A stretch of DNA of 64,000 nt from JBMDXB01 sp048594975 (GTDB lineage: Bacteria > Acidobacteriota > Vicinamibacteria > Vicinamibacterales > 2-12-FULL-66-21), in assembly GCA_048594975.1 (NCBI GenBank), contig JBMDXQ010000024.1, positions 124,001-188,000 of the forward strand, given 5' to 3'. Under the pieces are notes generated by a model. It did no database searches, was not told the origin of the DNA, and saw only the letters and a list, made by a program, of their open reading frames with translations. Shown here one piece after another: positions 19,605-27,559 of the stretch; within the stretch, counting starts at the first letter, position 1, and each line of letters starts with the position of its first letter. A program made the translations under genes and the position numbers.

Positions 19605-19874
19605 TCACGCGACGCGGAGCGGAAATCGAGGCGTCACCTGCGCCCACCCCTTCTCCGCCATCCGTCGTTTCCACTCCTCCGCAACCGCGAGCGCACGCTT
19701 CGCATCCGGACAGCGTTTCGAGACGAGCGGCTGGCCATCGACGAGCACGCGCAGCTCCCATTCCAGCGTCAGCGACAGGAGCGCGCACCGTGCCGTGCGG
19801 CCGTGGCGCCTCATCGTCCACATCGTGCCGATGTCGACGGGCGGTTCATCCGGACTGGCTGCCTTCTTCGTCAT
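19605..19874 (-). CDS. small uncharacterised protein, likely paralogue of its neighbour
   Basis: This 89-residue protein starts at the ATG 19874 after GGGGAGG. It has a short polar N-terminus, two strands (ALLSLTLEWELRVLVDG), then a lysine- and arginine-rich helix (DAKRALAVAEEWKRRMAEKGW). The ending EKGWAQV mirrors EGWRPV of the upstream-listed 71-residue protein, and strand and helix positions also match, so the two are probably distant paralogues. It is cytoplasmic by appearance. A direct repeat in PHO-box register lies 42 bases upstream. Function is unknown. Confidence 0.55.
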   Translation of the reverse strand: MTKKAASPDEPPVDIGTMWTMRRHGRTARCALLSLTLEWELRVLVDGQPLVSKRCPDAKRALAVAEEWKRRMAEKGWAQVTPRFPLRVA

Positions 19875-19916
19875 ACGACCTCCCCGGGCAGCATCTCGCA
19901 CGCGTGTGATCGGCGT

Positions 19917-19932
19917 GTGAACGCGGTGCAAA
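19917..19932 (-). promoter_or_regulatory. degenerate PHO-like box of the 89-residue protein gene
   Basis: Read leftwards, TTTGC and TTCAC are six bases apart. GTCGC (19943-19939) and ATCAC (19910-19906) continue the 11-base register on either side. The half-sites are imperfect and no good -10 is seen, so support comes mainly from register and position. Confidence 0.35.
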
Positions 19933-20066
19933 CAACCGGCGACATGCATTCGCCGGCAACGGCTGGCCAGGATCCGACGAGACAGGTATGCGCCTGCCAC
20001 CCACGGGGATGCGGAAGGCGCGCCGTCTGACCCGACCCAGGGCGCGCCAGGACGCTCACGCGCGTC

Positions 20067-20297
20067 TCAACGGCCGTTCCGCGTGCGGATCAGAAGCGGC
20101 TGCCGGGCCAGGTGAGTCAGTACAGCCTCGGAGATGCTGTGTGAGCAGCAGCCCCACAGTCGCGCCGCCTGCCTCTCCGTCAGGTGAAGGCCGGGCATTT
20201 CCAGGAACTCCGCCATCGCCCGGGTCAGCACTTCGCAGTCAACATGGAGATCGCTCGCGGCCGCGCCACGATGCTCCGCGCCGCTCGCCTCGTTCAT
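20067..20297 (-). CDS. small uncharacterised protein with FLEMPGL motif
   Basis: The ATG at 20297 follows GGAGGCAACG, giving 76 residues. The core is FLEMPGLHLTERQAARLWGC followed by a short helix and LARQPLLIRTRNGR. The pattern (a Met-Pro-Gly-Leu turn, an LTERQAARLW helix, then a strand-turn with an arginine) looks like a compact winged-helix-type fold often seen as stand-alone small proteins in soil bacteria. It could bind DNA, but no family name can be given. It is the third small leftward gene between the orphan regulator and mgsA, and has no PHO-like repeat upstream. Confidence 0.6.
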   Translation of the reverse strand: MNEASGAEHRGAAASDLHVDCEVLTRAMAEFLEMPGLHLTERQAARLWGCCSHSISEAVLTHLARQPLLIRTRNGR

Positions 20298-20596
20298 CGT
20301 TGCCTCCTGGGCCCCTACCCCTACCATGGTCGTGTTTCATTTGCTGTGGCCGCGGGGCAAGTTTCACCCAACAGTGCGGCAATCGCGTCGTGCGCGCCGC
20401 CAGCGCGGCACGCAAGGGCGGCGGGGCGTTCGTCCATCGCAACGTCATTCCCCGCGTTTCCCACGAGGGCATCCAGCTCCACTCGGCTGGAATGAGGCGT
20501 GCCGCGGGTCGTGCACGGCTGCCGGCTCGAGCGACAGCGCGAAGCGCCGCGCCGCCGCCATGGCGTTTTCGCTCGCCCCCGCGGCGTGCATCAGCT
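20298..20596. other. gene-poor stretch before the mgsA promoter
   Basis: About 300 bases hold no gene with a credible start and ribosome site. On the minus strand, a frame near 20360-20500 encodes a stretch vaguely like one degenerate ankyrin repeat (ALACRAGGAHDAIAALLGE), which could be a gene remnant. The right end runs directly into the half-sites of the mgsA promoter. Confidence 0.4.
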
Positions 20597-20650
20597 GTAT
20601 CGGGAGAAGAACCGCGCCGTCACACGGCCGTCACCGGCAGACCGTATCGT
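20597..20650 (+). promoter_or_regulatory. candidate PHO-type promoter of mgsA
   Basis: Two perfect GTCAC half-sites (20619 and 20630) follow weaker in-register GTATC (20597) and AGAAC (20608). After exactly 10 bases comes TATCGT (20645-20650), and the ATG is seven bases further on, so the transcript may be leaderless. The GTCAC-N6-GTCAC core equals the E. coli PHO-box core. Confidence 0.7.
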
Positions 20651-20657
20651 GTAATCC

Positions 20658-21131
20658 ATGCAGATCGACGCCACACCCGGTTTCATCCGGGTCGCCGCAC
20701 GCAAGCGCATCGCGCTCATCGCGCACGACAACTGCAAGGACGAGTTGCTCGAGTGGGCCCGGTTCAACCGCGGCACGCTCGCCGGTCACGAGCTGGTCGC
20801 TACCGGCACGACCGGTGCGAGGGTCATGCAGGAGCTCGGCGTACAGGTCACGCGCTTCGTGAGCGGACCCCTCGGCGGCGACCAGCAGGTCGGCGCCGCG
20901 ATCGTCGAAGGACGGCTCGACGTGGTCGTGTTCTTCTGGGACCCGCTCGAGCCGCACCCGCACGACGTCGACGTCAAGGCGCTGCTGCGAATTGCCGTGG
21001 TCTACAACATCCCGATCGCCTGCAACCGCGCGACGGCGGACTTCGTGCTGTCGTCGCCGCTGATGCACGAGGAGTATGATCGACGGTTGCTCCGGCGCGA
21101 CGGCGCAGCCCTGAAGCGGACCGCGGAGTGA
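20658..21131 (+). CDS. mgsA: methylglyoxal synthase
   Basis: The 157-residue product has the full signature set: ALIAHDNCKDELLEW, the phosphate-binding LVATGTTG, SGPLGGDQQ, and FFWDPLEPHPHDVDVKALLR with the catalytic Asp/His residues. The enzyme converts dihydroxyacetone phosphate to methylglyoxal and releases inorganic phosphate in the cytoplasm. In well-studied members the activity is inhibited by phosphate, so the bypass opens when phosphate is scarce. The PHO-type promoter directly upstream would place this bypass under transcriptional phosphate control as well. The start ATG lies seven bases after the -10. A hairpin follows the stop. Confidence 0.95.
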   Translation: MQIDATPGFIRVAARKRIALIAHDNCKDELLEWARFNRGTLAGHELVATGTTGARVMQELGVQVTRFVSGPLGGDQQVGAAIVEGRLDVVVFFWDPLEPHPHDVDVKALLRIAVVYNIPIACNRATADFVLSSPLMHEEYDRRLLRRDGAALKRTAE

Positions 21132-21134
21132 GCT

Positions 21135-21155
21135 GACGCGCGAGCGAAGCGCGTC
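21135..21155 (+). terminator. hairpin after mgsA
   Basis: Arms GACGCGC and GCGCGTC enclose a seven-base loop immediately after the mgsA stop. There is no T-run. It probably helps separate mgsA from chrA. Confidence 0.4.
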
Positions 21156-21191
21156 GGCGCACGGGCCACGACACGATAAACTCTCCCGTCG

Positions 21192-22304
21192 ATGGCCCGT
21201 CTCGGGGAGATCGCTCGCCTCTTCCTGCTCCTCGGCACGACTGCCTTCGGGGGACCGGCGGCGCACATCGCGATGATGCACGAGCAGGTCGTGCGGCGCC
21301 GGCGCTGGCTCTCCGACAGGGAATTCACCGACCTGATCGCCGCGGTGAACCTGATCCCGGGGCCCAACTCGACCGAGCTCGCCATCCACATCGGTCGCCG
21401 GCGGGCGGGGGCGGCAGGCCTCGCGGTCGCCGGTCTCTGCTTCATCGTGCCGGCGGCGCTGATCGTCTCCGTGCTGGCGGTACTGTACGTCGAGTACGGC
21501 CGGACGCCGGACGCGCGCGCCATGATGGCGGGCATCGCGCCGGTGATCCTCGCGGTCATCGGGCACGCGGCACTCCAGCTCGGCCGCGCCGCGCTGAAGT
21601 CGCCGTGGCTCTGGTTCGTGGCTGTCACCGCGGTGCCGGCGACGATGCTGCACGCGAACGAGCTGCTGATCCTGCTCGCCGCCGGCCTGTTGACCGCCGG
21701 CGTCACCGGCGCGCGCCGGCTCCTCGCGGCGGGCGTCGTGGTGTCGGGAGCGAGCCTGTCGGCAGCCGCCGCGCCCGCCGCCGCGTCGGTGCCGCTGGCA
21801 CAGCTGGCGCTCTTCTTTCTGAAGGTCGGCTCCGTGCTCTTCGGAAGCGGTTACGTGCTGCTCGCGTTCCTGCGCGCCGACTTGGTCGATCGCTGGGGAT
21901 GGATGACCGAGCAACAGTTGCTCGATGCCATCGCCGTGGGCCAGTTCACGCCCGGGCCGGTCTTCACCACCGCCACCTTCGTCGGTTACGTCCTGGCCGG
22001 CTGGCCGGGTGCCGTGCTGTCGACCGCCGCGATTTTCCTCCCGGCGTTCATGTTCGTGTGGGTCACCCACCCGCTCATCCCTCGCCTGCGTGCCTCGAAA
22101 ACCGTGGGAGCATTCCTCGACGGCGTGGTCGCGGCGTCGCTCGGCCTCATGGCTGCCGTCGCAATCCTCATGGCTCCACCTGTGCTGGCCTCGCCGTTGT
22201 GGATGGCGGTGGCCGCCGCCTCGCTCGTCGCGCTGGTGGCCTGGCGGGTCAACTCGGCGTGGCTCGTCCTTGCCGGCGGGGCGCTCGGCATCGCTCTCGA
22301 GTGA
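21192..22304 (+). CDS. chrA: chromate transporter, two-domain CHR family
   Basis: This is a 370-residue inner-membrane protein with two homologous CHR domains. The first has FGGPAAHIAMMHEQVVRRRRWL and NLIPGPNSTELAIHIG. The second has LFGSGYVLLAFLRADLVDRWGWM and AVGQFTPGPVFTTATFVGY. The paired PGPNST and TPGPV motifs are diagnostic of long-form ChrA, which expels chromate. About ten helices are visible. No chrB or other resistance gene adjoins it. It follows mgsA on the same strand after 60 bases, but TAAACT near the start suggests its own promoter. Confidence 0.92.
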   Translation: MARLGEIARLFLLLGTTAFGGPAAHIAMMHEQVVRRRRWLSDREFTDLIAAVNLIPGPNSTELAIHIGRRRAGAAGLAVAGLCFIVPAALIVSVLAVLYVEYGRTPDARAMMAGIAPVILAVIGHAALQLGRAALKSPWLWFVAVTAVPATMLHANELLILLAAGLLTAGVTGARRLLAAGVVVSGASLSAAAAPAAASVPLAQLALFFLKVGSVLFGSGYVLLAFLRADLVDRWGWMTEQQLLDAIAVGQFTPGPVFTTATFVGYVLAGWPGAVLSTAAIFLPAFMFVWVTHPLIPRLRASKTVGAFLDGVVAASLGLMAAVAILMAPPVLASPLWMAVAAASLVALVAWRVNSAWLVLAGGALGIALE

Positions 22305-22347
22305 AGGTGAGAGACCGGGCGCCGCGATTGGCCACTAGAATGAGGCC

Positions 22348-23604
22348 ATGAAGGACGTCCTCACGCTGATCCTCGGCGGTGGCCGTGGCACTCGCCTGTA
22401 CCCGCTCACCCACATGCGCTCGAAGCCGGCCGTCCCGCTCGGGGCGCGCTACCGGCTGATCGACATTCCGGTCAGCAACTGCCTGCACGCAGACTTGAGG
22501 CGTATCTTCGTCCTGACGCAGTTCAACTCCGCGTCGCTCAACCGCCACATCGCGCAGACCTACCGGCTCGACCTGTTCTCGCGCGGCTTCGTCGAGATCC
22601 TGGCCGCCGAGCAGACTCCTGACAACACCAACTGGTTCCAGGGCACCGCCGACGCGGTTCGGCAGGCGGCGCGCCACTTCACCGGCTTCGACGCGGATTA
22701 CTACCTCATTCTCGCGGGCGATCACCTCTATCGCATGAATTTCGCGGAGCTCATCGAGTCGCACATCGAGCACAACGCGGACATCACCATCGCGGCGCAG
22801 CCGGTCACGCCGATAGATGCGACGCAGATGGGCATCTTCCTCTTCGAGAGGGAAGGGCAGATCTCCGGGTTCGAGGAGAAGCCGGACCCCTCGCGCCTCG
22901 AGCAGATGGGCGGCAGCGTCCCGCGGGGCTCGGTGGTCGGCGGCGTCTCGCGCGACAAGCCGTTTGTCGCCTCGATGGGCATCTACGTGTTCTCGCGCGA
23001 CATCCTGCTGGAGATCCTCGAGCAGCCGGGCATCGACTTCGGCAAGGAGATCATCCCCGCCTCGCTGGCGACCCACAACGTCCAGCCCTACATCTTCCGC
23101 GGCTACTGGGCCGACGTAGGGACGATCGGGGCCTTCTACGAGGCCAACGTCCAGCTGACCGAGCCGAATGCGGCCTTCAGCTTCTTCCACCCGCGGTGCC
23201 CGATTTACACGCACCCGCGCTTCCTGCCCGGCACCCGCGCGTACGAATGCCGCATCGACGCCTCCATCCTCGCCGAGGGCTGCTATCTCGATCGCTGCGC
23301 CATCTCCTCGTCGCTGGTGGGTATCCGGACGCAGATCCAGGCGGGTGCGCGGATCATGCGCTCCGTGCTGCTCGGCGCCGACTTCTACGAGGACGAGACC
23401 GACGCTGCCGAGACCCCGCTCGGGATCGGCCGCGACGCTGTCCTCGATCGCGTGATCGTCGACAAGAACGCACGGATCGGCGACGGCGTGCGGCTGGTCA
23501 ACGAAGCCGGCGTCCGGGAGGCCGATGGCGACGGCTACTGCATCCGCGACGGCTTCATCATCGTGCCCAAGGGCGCTCACGTACGGGAGGGCGTTACCGT
23601 GTGA
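22348..23604 (+). CDS. glgC: glucose-1-phosphate adenylyltransferase
   Basis: This 418-residue enzyme makes ADP-glucose for glycogen or trehalose synthesis. The nucleotide-binding start LILGGGRGTRLYPLTHMRSK is followed by VPLGARYRLIDIPVSNCLHA, WFQGTADAVRQ, YLILAGDHLYRMNF and, in the middle, GFEEKPDPS. The C-terminal third has the left-handed beta-helix pattern of ADP-glucose pyrophosphorylases. The start is ATG 22348, with TAGAAT a few bases upstream as a possible -10. No other glycogen genes adjoin it here. Confidence 0.93.
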   Translation: MKDVLTLILGGGRGTRLYPLTHMRSKPAVPLGARYRLIDIPVSNCLHADLRRIFVLTQFNSASLNRHIAQTYRLDLFSRGFVEILAAEQTPDNTNWFQGTADAVRQAARHFTGFDADYYLILAGDHLYRMNFAELIESHIEHNADITIAAQPVTPIDATQMGIFLFEREGQISGFEEKPDPSRLEQMGGSVPRGSVVGGVSRDKPFVASMGIYVFSRDILLEILEQPGIDFGKEIIPASLATHNVQPYIFRGYWADVGTIGAFYEANVQLTEPNAAFSFFHPRCPIYTHPRFLPGTRAYECRIDASILAEGCYLDRCAISSSLVGIRTQIQAGARIMRSVLLGADFYEDETDAAETPLGIGRDAVLDRVIVDKNARIGDGVRLVNEAGVREADGDGYCIRDGFIIVPKGAHVREGVTV

Positions 23605-23796
23605 CGGCTCTTACTCGCCGCCCCCCATCGAAGATGTCCTCACGTCTCCCGGATCCCAGAGCCGCACACAACTAAACCGCAAGGGCGGGCCGTGCGTCTA
23701 ACGTCGCAAGTTGCCGGTGGAGGCCGGCAGCCGGCCCCGAACGGCCGCGGGGTGCGCACGACATGGATGAGGGGCCTCGAACCCGAGGAGGCCCAC

Positions 23797-24336
23797 ATGC
23801 TGCTGCCGCTCGTGATGAGCGCCGTGATGGAACTCGCGGCGCCCGGGGGCGATGTGCCCCTGCGCCGCTTCGACCCCGCGATCGAGCGCGCGCTGAGCGC
23901 GCCCGACCGGAAGGTCCGCGCCCTCACCGATCGCGTCGCCGCCGCCATCCGCGACGGCGCGCGCCGCTCGCCCACCTTCGCCGCCCTGCTCGCGATGCTC
24001 GATCGCGCCGATGTGATCGTCCACGTCGAGCTCTCCCACGACCTGCGTCCCAGCACCGAGGGGCGGACGATACTTGCCTCGCGAGACGGCACGCACCGCT
24101 ACGTGCGCGTCCAGGTCCGCGCCATGCTCGCGCCCGACGAGCTCATCGCGATGATCGGCCACGAGCTGCAGCACGCGCTGGAGATCGCCAGCACGCCGTG
24201 GATCCGGAACCAGGACGACGTCAGGCAGTTCTACGAGCGGGCCGGGGCGGGACGATCGATGCCGCCGGGCTACGAGACGGATGCGGCGCGCACCACCGGC
24301 TACCGCGTCCGATCCGAGCTGAGACGGAACACGTGA
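23797..24336 (+). CDS. small HExxH metallopeptidase-like protein
   Basis: The ATG at 23797 follows GAGGAGG and gives 179 residues. The N-terminus is weakly hydrophobic. The centre has MIGHELQHALEIA, a HExxH zinc motif with a second His, and the C-terminal region has YETDAARTTGYRVR, which may supply a third acidic ligand. The preceding strand RYVRVQVRAMLAPDELI is like the edge strand of zincin folds. It is probably a metal-dependent hydrolase or a non-catalytic relative. It lies between glgC and the convergent sixA, with no operon partner. Confidence 0.6.
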   Translation: MLLPLVMSAVMELAAPGGDVPLRRFDPAIERALSAPDRKVRALTDRVAAAIRDGARRSPTFAALLAMLDRADVIVHVELSHDLRPSTEGRTILASRDGTHRYVRVQVRAMLAPDELIAMIGHELQHALEIASTPWIRNQDDVRQFYERAGAGRSMPPGYETDAARTTGYRVRSELRRNT

Positions 24337-24342
24337 GGGCCG

Positions 24343-24837
24343 TTAGGCCAGGCGCCGCAGCACCTTCGGGGGCATGAACCAGCGAAGCTGCCCCACGCCT
24401 TTCGGCGGCAGGACCTCGAAATCGATCCGGCAGATCGCGCCCTTCTTGAATTCCAGTGGCAGCCGCGCCCCAATCAGCCGCGCGGCCAGCTCGCCCATGT
24501 TCGGCTCGTGACCGACGAGGGCGATGCGCGACTTCTTCGAGTACTTGGCCAGCTCCTGGACGACGACCGAGGGTGTGCCGGCGGGCGCGAGCGCATCGAG
24601 AGTCGCGATCGGCGGTTTCGATTTCATCGACTCGGCGAGGACCTCGGCCGTCTGCTTCGTGCGCGTCAACGGGCTGCAGATGATCTGATCGAACGCGACG
24701 CCGAGTGCGTCCAGTGCCTTCGCCTCGCGCTTCAGGCGGCCAATCCCGGCGCTGGTCAGCGGCCGCTTGGAGTCGTCCGGGAAATCGTCTCCGCGGGTTG
24801 CGGCGATCCCGTGGCGGATCAGGTACAGCTCCAGCAT
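24343..24837 (-). CDS. sixA: SixA-like phosphohistidine phosphatase
   Basis: The start ATG 24837 places the catalytic LYLIRHG at the N-terminus; 164 residues. Further histidine-phosphatase landmarks are SPLTRTKQTAEVL and the second catalytic His in LVGHEPNMGELAARL. These match SixA, which removes phosphate from phosphohistidine. The gene follows the CHAD gene by 10 bases on the same strand, so the two are an operon. SixA-like, CHAD and Ppx/GppA genes often cluster, suggesting a polyphosphate or phosphate-signalling role here rather than the classical ArcB/PTS role. Confidence 0.88.
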   Translation of the reverse strand: MLELYLIRHGIAATRGDDFPDDSKRPLTSAGIGRLKREAKALDALGVAFDQIICSPLTRTKQTAEVLAESMKSKPPIATLDALAPAGTPSVVVQELAKYSKKSRIALVGHEPNMGELAARLIGARLPLEFKKGAICRIDFEVLPPKGVGQLRWFMPPKVLRRLA

Positions 24838-24847
24838 TGCTGTCGTC

Positions 24848-25801
24848 TCAGCGTGCCCCACCCGCACGGCGCGCCGCAGTCCTGGCGAAAATCATCTTGA
24901 CCGGACGCGCGCGGCGCGGGGGGTGCGCGAGCATGGGCACGACGGTGGAACGGACCTCATTGACTAGCGAATGCAGCCCATCCGACGCCGCCACGTAGCG
25001 GCCGTGCAGGCGGCGGCACTCGTCTTCGATGCGACGCCCGATGGTGTCGAACGCGGCCGGCGGCACGCGTTGAGAGCCGGTTCCGGCCTGCAGCGCCGCG
25101 ACATGCTCGCCCAGGATCTGCAGGTCCTGGATGCGCCCGAGCATGTCCTGCACCCGCTTCAACGAGCGGACGAGCGGCGCGGCGGCCCTCACGCGGGCTT
25201 CGGCCGCCAGTTCGAGCCCGTAGCGCAGCTTCTTGGCGGCGATCCGCACCTGGTGAAGGTGTTCGGGCGCGTAGAGATGGCCAGCCTGGTCCATCGCCGC
25301 CTGCAGCCGTTTCGCACGTTTCAGGAGCCGCCTGCCGAGCAGCTCGCGCCACGCGCTGTCGCCGCTGGCCGAGAGGGCTTCATAGACCGATCCCAAGCGG
25401 CGCTGCAGCTTCCCGGTGTCCAGCTCGTCGAGCCGGTCCAGCATGACCTCGCGGCGCTGCTGACGCTCCGCCAGCACGTGCGCGCGCAACTCGTCTATAG
25501 CCGCGCGTGGCACGTTCCCGGCAGCCGCCAGCTCATCGACGACCTTGAGCGCAACGTCGAGCTCGCGGACCATCCCGAGCGCGCCCGTGAGCCGTCGGAT
25601 CTTCCGCCGTGCTTTCTTGCCTTTGCTGCCCTTGAGCCCGGCGGATAGAACGGGGACCGATTCCCGCAGCCGCCGGGAGGCCACGCGCGCCTGGTGGACC
25701 GCTCGATCGTCTCCCTTGACCGCGCCGGGCAGGTGCCGCTCCAGTGCCTGCGACTGGCGTCTGAGCATCTGGGAGGTCAACTGGGCGTCTAAGCGCTTCA
25801 T
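24848..25801 (-). CDS. CHAD domain protein
   Basis: This is a 317-residue, almost entirely helical and very basic protein. CHAD landmarks are AVHQARVASRRLRESVPVL near the N-terminus and LHQVRIAAKKLRYGLELA in the middle, each with conserved His and Arg residues. CHAD domains bind polyphosphate and localise to polyphosphate granules in several bacteria. It is divergent from ppx/gppA (91 bases apart) and co-directional with sixA. A CYTH phosphohydrolase domain, often fused to CHAD, is absent. Confidence 0.92.
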   Translation of the reverse strand: MKRLDAQLTSQMLRRQSQALERHLPGAVKGDDRAVHQARVASRRLRESVPVLSAGLKGSKGKKARRKIRRLTGALGMVRELDVALKVVDELAAAGNVPRAAIDELRAHVLAERQQRREVMLDRLDELDTGKLQRRLGSVYEALSASGDSAWRELLGRRLLKRAKRLQAAMDQAGHLYAPEHLHQVRIAAKKLRYGLELAAEARVRAAAPLVRSLKRVQDMLGRIQDLQILGEHVAALQAGTGSQRVPPAAFDTIGRRIEDECRRLHGRYVAASDGLHSLVNEVRSTVVPMLAHPPRRARPVKMIFARTAARRAGGAR

Positions 25802-25891
25802 GGTAGGATGGCCGGCGGCTCGGTCGACGACCCGTCAGTATACATTGCCCGTGTAACAAGCAAGAGCCAGACCGCAGAGCTTCCCCGCCGC

Positions 25892-27559
25892 ATGCGTATC
25901 GCCGCCATCGACATCGGGACAAACTCGATTCACATGATCGTCGTTCGCGTGCGGCCGGATCTCTCCTTCGAAGTCATTGATCGAGAAAAGGATATGGTCC
26001 GCCTCGGGGCTGGCGGGCTGGATGGGCGATCGCTGACGCCCACGGCGATGCGCGCTGCCCTCCAGACGCTCGCGAAGTTCAAACGGCTCGCCGAGTCCCA
26101 CAAGGTCGATGAAATCGTCGCCGCGGCGACGAGCGCCACGCGCGAGGCGGAGAACGGCGGGGACTTCATCGCTGCGGTCCGCCGCCAGACCGGCATCGCT
26201 ATTCGCGTCATATCGGGGACCGAGGAAGCCCGACTGATTCACCTGGCGGCGGGCTACGGCGTGGACGTCGGCGGGACGACGGCGGTGGTCATCGACATCG
26301 GAGGCGGCAGCGTCGAGGTGACGCTGGGAACGGCCTCGCACCTCACCCTCGGCAAGAGCTTCAAGGTCGGGGTGATCCGGCTGACCGAGCGCTTTGTTCA
26401 CAGCGACCCGCTCAGCGGCCGCGACGAGCGCCGGCTGGTCAAGCACCTCAACCGCGAGTTCGGCGGCTACCTCGATCAGATCACCGCCCGCGGGTTCGAT
26501 CGCGTCATCGGGACCTCGGGAACGATCCTGAGCCTCGGCGCGCTCGCCTCGAGCGCCCAGGGGGGGCGGCCCGAGGACCTCAGGAACCTGCGCGTCGCGG
26601 CCAAGGCGCTGCGGAGGCTGCGCAAGCAGCTCGTCGAGGCGGATCTCGAGGAGCGGCTCCGGATGCCGGGCATGGACCCGCGCCGCGCCGATCTCAGCGT
26701 TGCCGGATCGATCCTGCTCGACACGTTCCTGCGGCGCATCGGCGCCGAGGAGTTGACGCTCTGCGATCTGGCGCTGCGCGAAGGGCTCGTCCTGGATTAC
26801 ATCCACCGCAACAGCGCTCGCATCCGGAAGGTAGAGCGCTACCCCGACGTGCGGCGGCGCAGCGTGGTCGAGCTGGGCGAGCGCTGCGGGTACTGGTCCG
26901 AGCACGCGCAGCAGGTGGCGCGGCTCGCCCTGTCGGTCTTCGACCAGACGCGCGGCGTGCACGCGCTCGGCGAGCGCGAGCGCGAGTGGCTGGAGTACGC
27001 CGCGCTGCTCCACGACGTCGGCGTCCACATCAGCTACGAGCGTCACCACCGGCATTCGTATTACCTGATCAAGAATGGAGATCTGCGCGGCTTCGATCCC
27101 CGCGAGATCGAGGTGATCGCGCTGGTCACGCGCTATCACCGGCAGGCGACCCCGAAGAAGTCGCACGAGGGCTACGCCGATCTGACCGGGGCGCTGCGCC
27201 GGACGGTGAAGATGCTGGCAGCCATCGTGCGGCTTGCCGAGGGGCTGGATCGCAGCCACGCGCAGACCATTGCCGGCATCGACCTGTACCCGCGCGGCGA
27301 CGATTACCTCGCGCGGCTGCGCGCGGCGGGGGACGCGGAACTGGAGCTGTGGGCGGCGCACCGCCACGTCGCGCCACTCGAGGCAGTCCTCGGGCGCCCG
27401 ATCCGGTTCGAGGTGGCGGGCAGCGACTACAAGGAACGGCCAGCGCATGCTGAACACCCTGACGAAGCACCACGAGTTTCCCGGAAAGCTGTTCGTGGTC
27501 GAAGGCATCGACGGATCCGGAAAGACCACGCAACTCGGGCTGCTGGCAAAGTGGCTTAG
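25892..27559 (+). CDS. ppx: Ppx/GppA exopolyphosphatase with C-terminal HD domain
   Basis: From the ATG 25892 the frame encodes 555 residues. The N-terminal actin-like part has RIAAIDIGTNSIHMIVVRV, then VVIDIGGGSVEVTLG and GTSGTILSLGALA, the nucleotide/polyphosphate-binding motifs. The C-terminal half has an HD domain: AALLHDVGVHISYERHHRHSYYLI and the RYHR segment. It hydrolyses polyphosphate and/or pppGpp in the cytoplasm. The frame runs 113 bases into the next gene, adding a basic tail of about 38 residues past the family's usual end; that tail may be a late frameshift or real. It is divergent from CHAD-sixA. Confidence 0.9.
   Translation: MRIAAIDIGTNSIHMIVVRVRPDLSFEVIDREKDMVRLGAGGLDGRSLTPTAMRAALQTLAKFKRLAESHKVDEIVAAATSATREAENGGDFIAAVRRQTGIAIRVISGTEEARLIHLAAGYGVDVGGTTAVVIDIGGGSVEVTLGTASHLTLGKSFKVGVIRLTERFVHSDPLSGRDERRLVKHLNREFGGYLDQITARGFDRVIGTSGTILSLGALASSAQGGRPEDLRNLRVAAKALRRLRKQLVEADLEERLRMPGMDPRRADLSVAGSILLDTFLRRIGAEELTLCDLALREGLVLDYIHRNSARIRKVERYPDVRRRSVVELGERCGYWSEHAQQVARLALSVFDQTRGVHALGEREREWLEYAALLHDVGVHISYERHHRHSYYLIKNGDLRGFDPREIEVIALVTRYHRQATPKKSHEGYADLTGALRRTVKMLAAIVRLAEGLDRSHAQTIAGIDLYPRGDDYLARLRAAGDAELELWAAHRHVAPLEAVLGRPIRFEVAGSDYKERPAHAEHPDEAPRVSRKAVRGRRHRRIRKDHATRAAGKVA

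Noticed and set aside
20360..20500. Ankyrin-like stretch on the minus strand
   Set aside because: Only one loose repeat-like segment is visible, with no start codon, ribosome site or second repeat, so it is not called as a gene or pseudogene.
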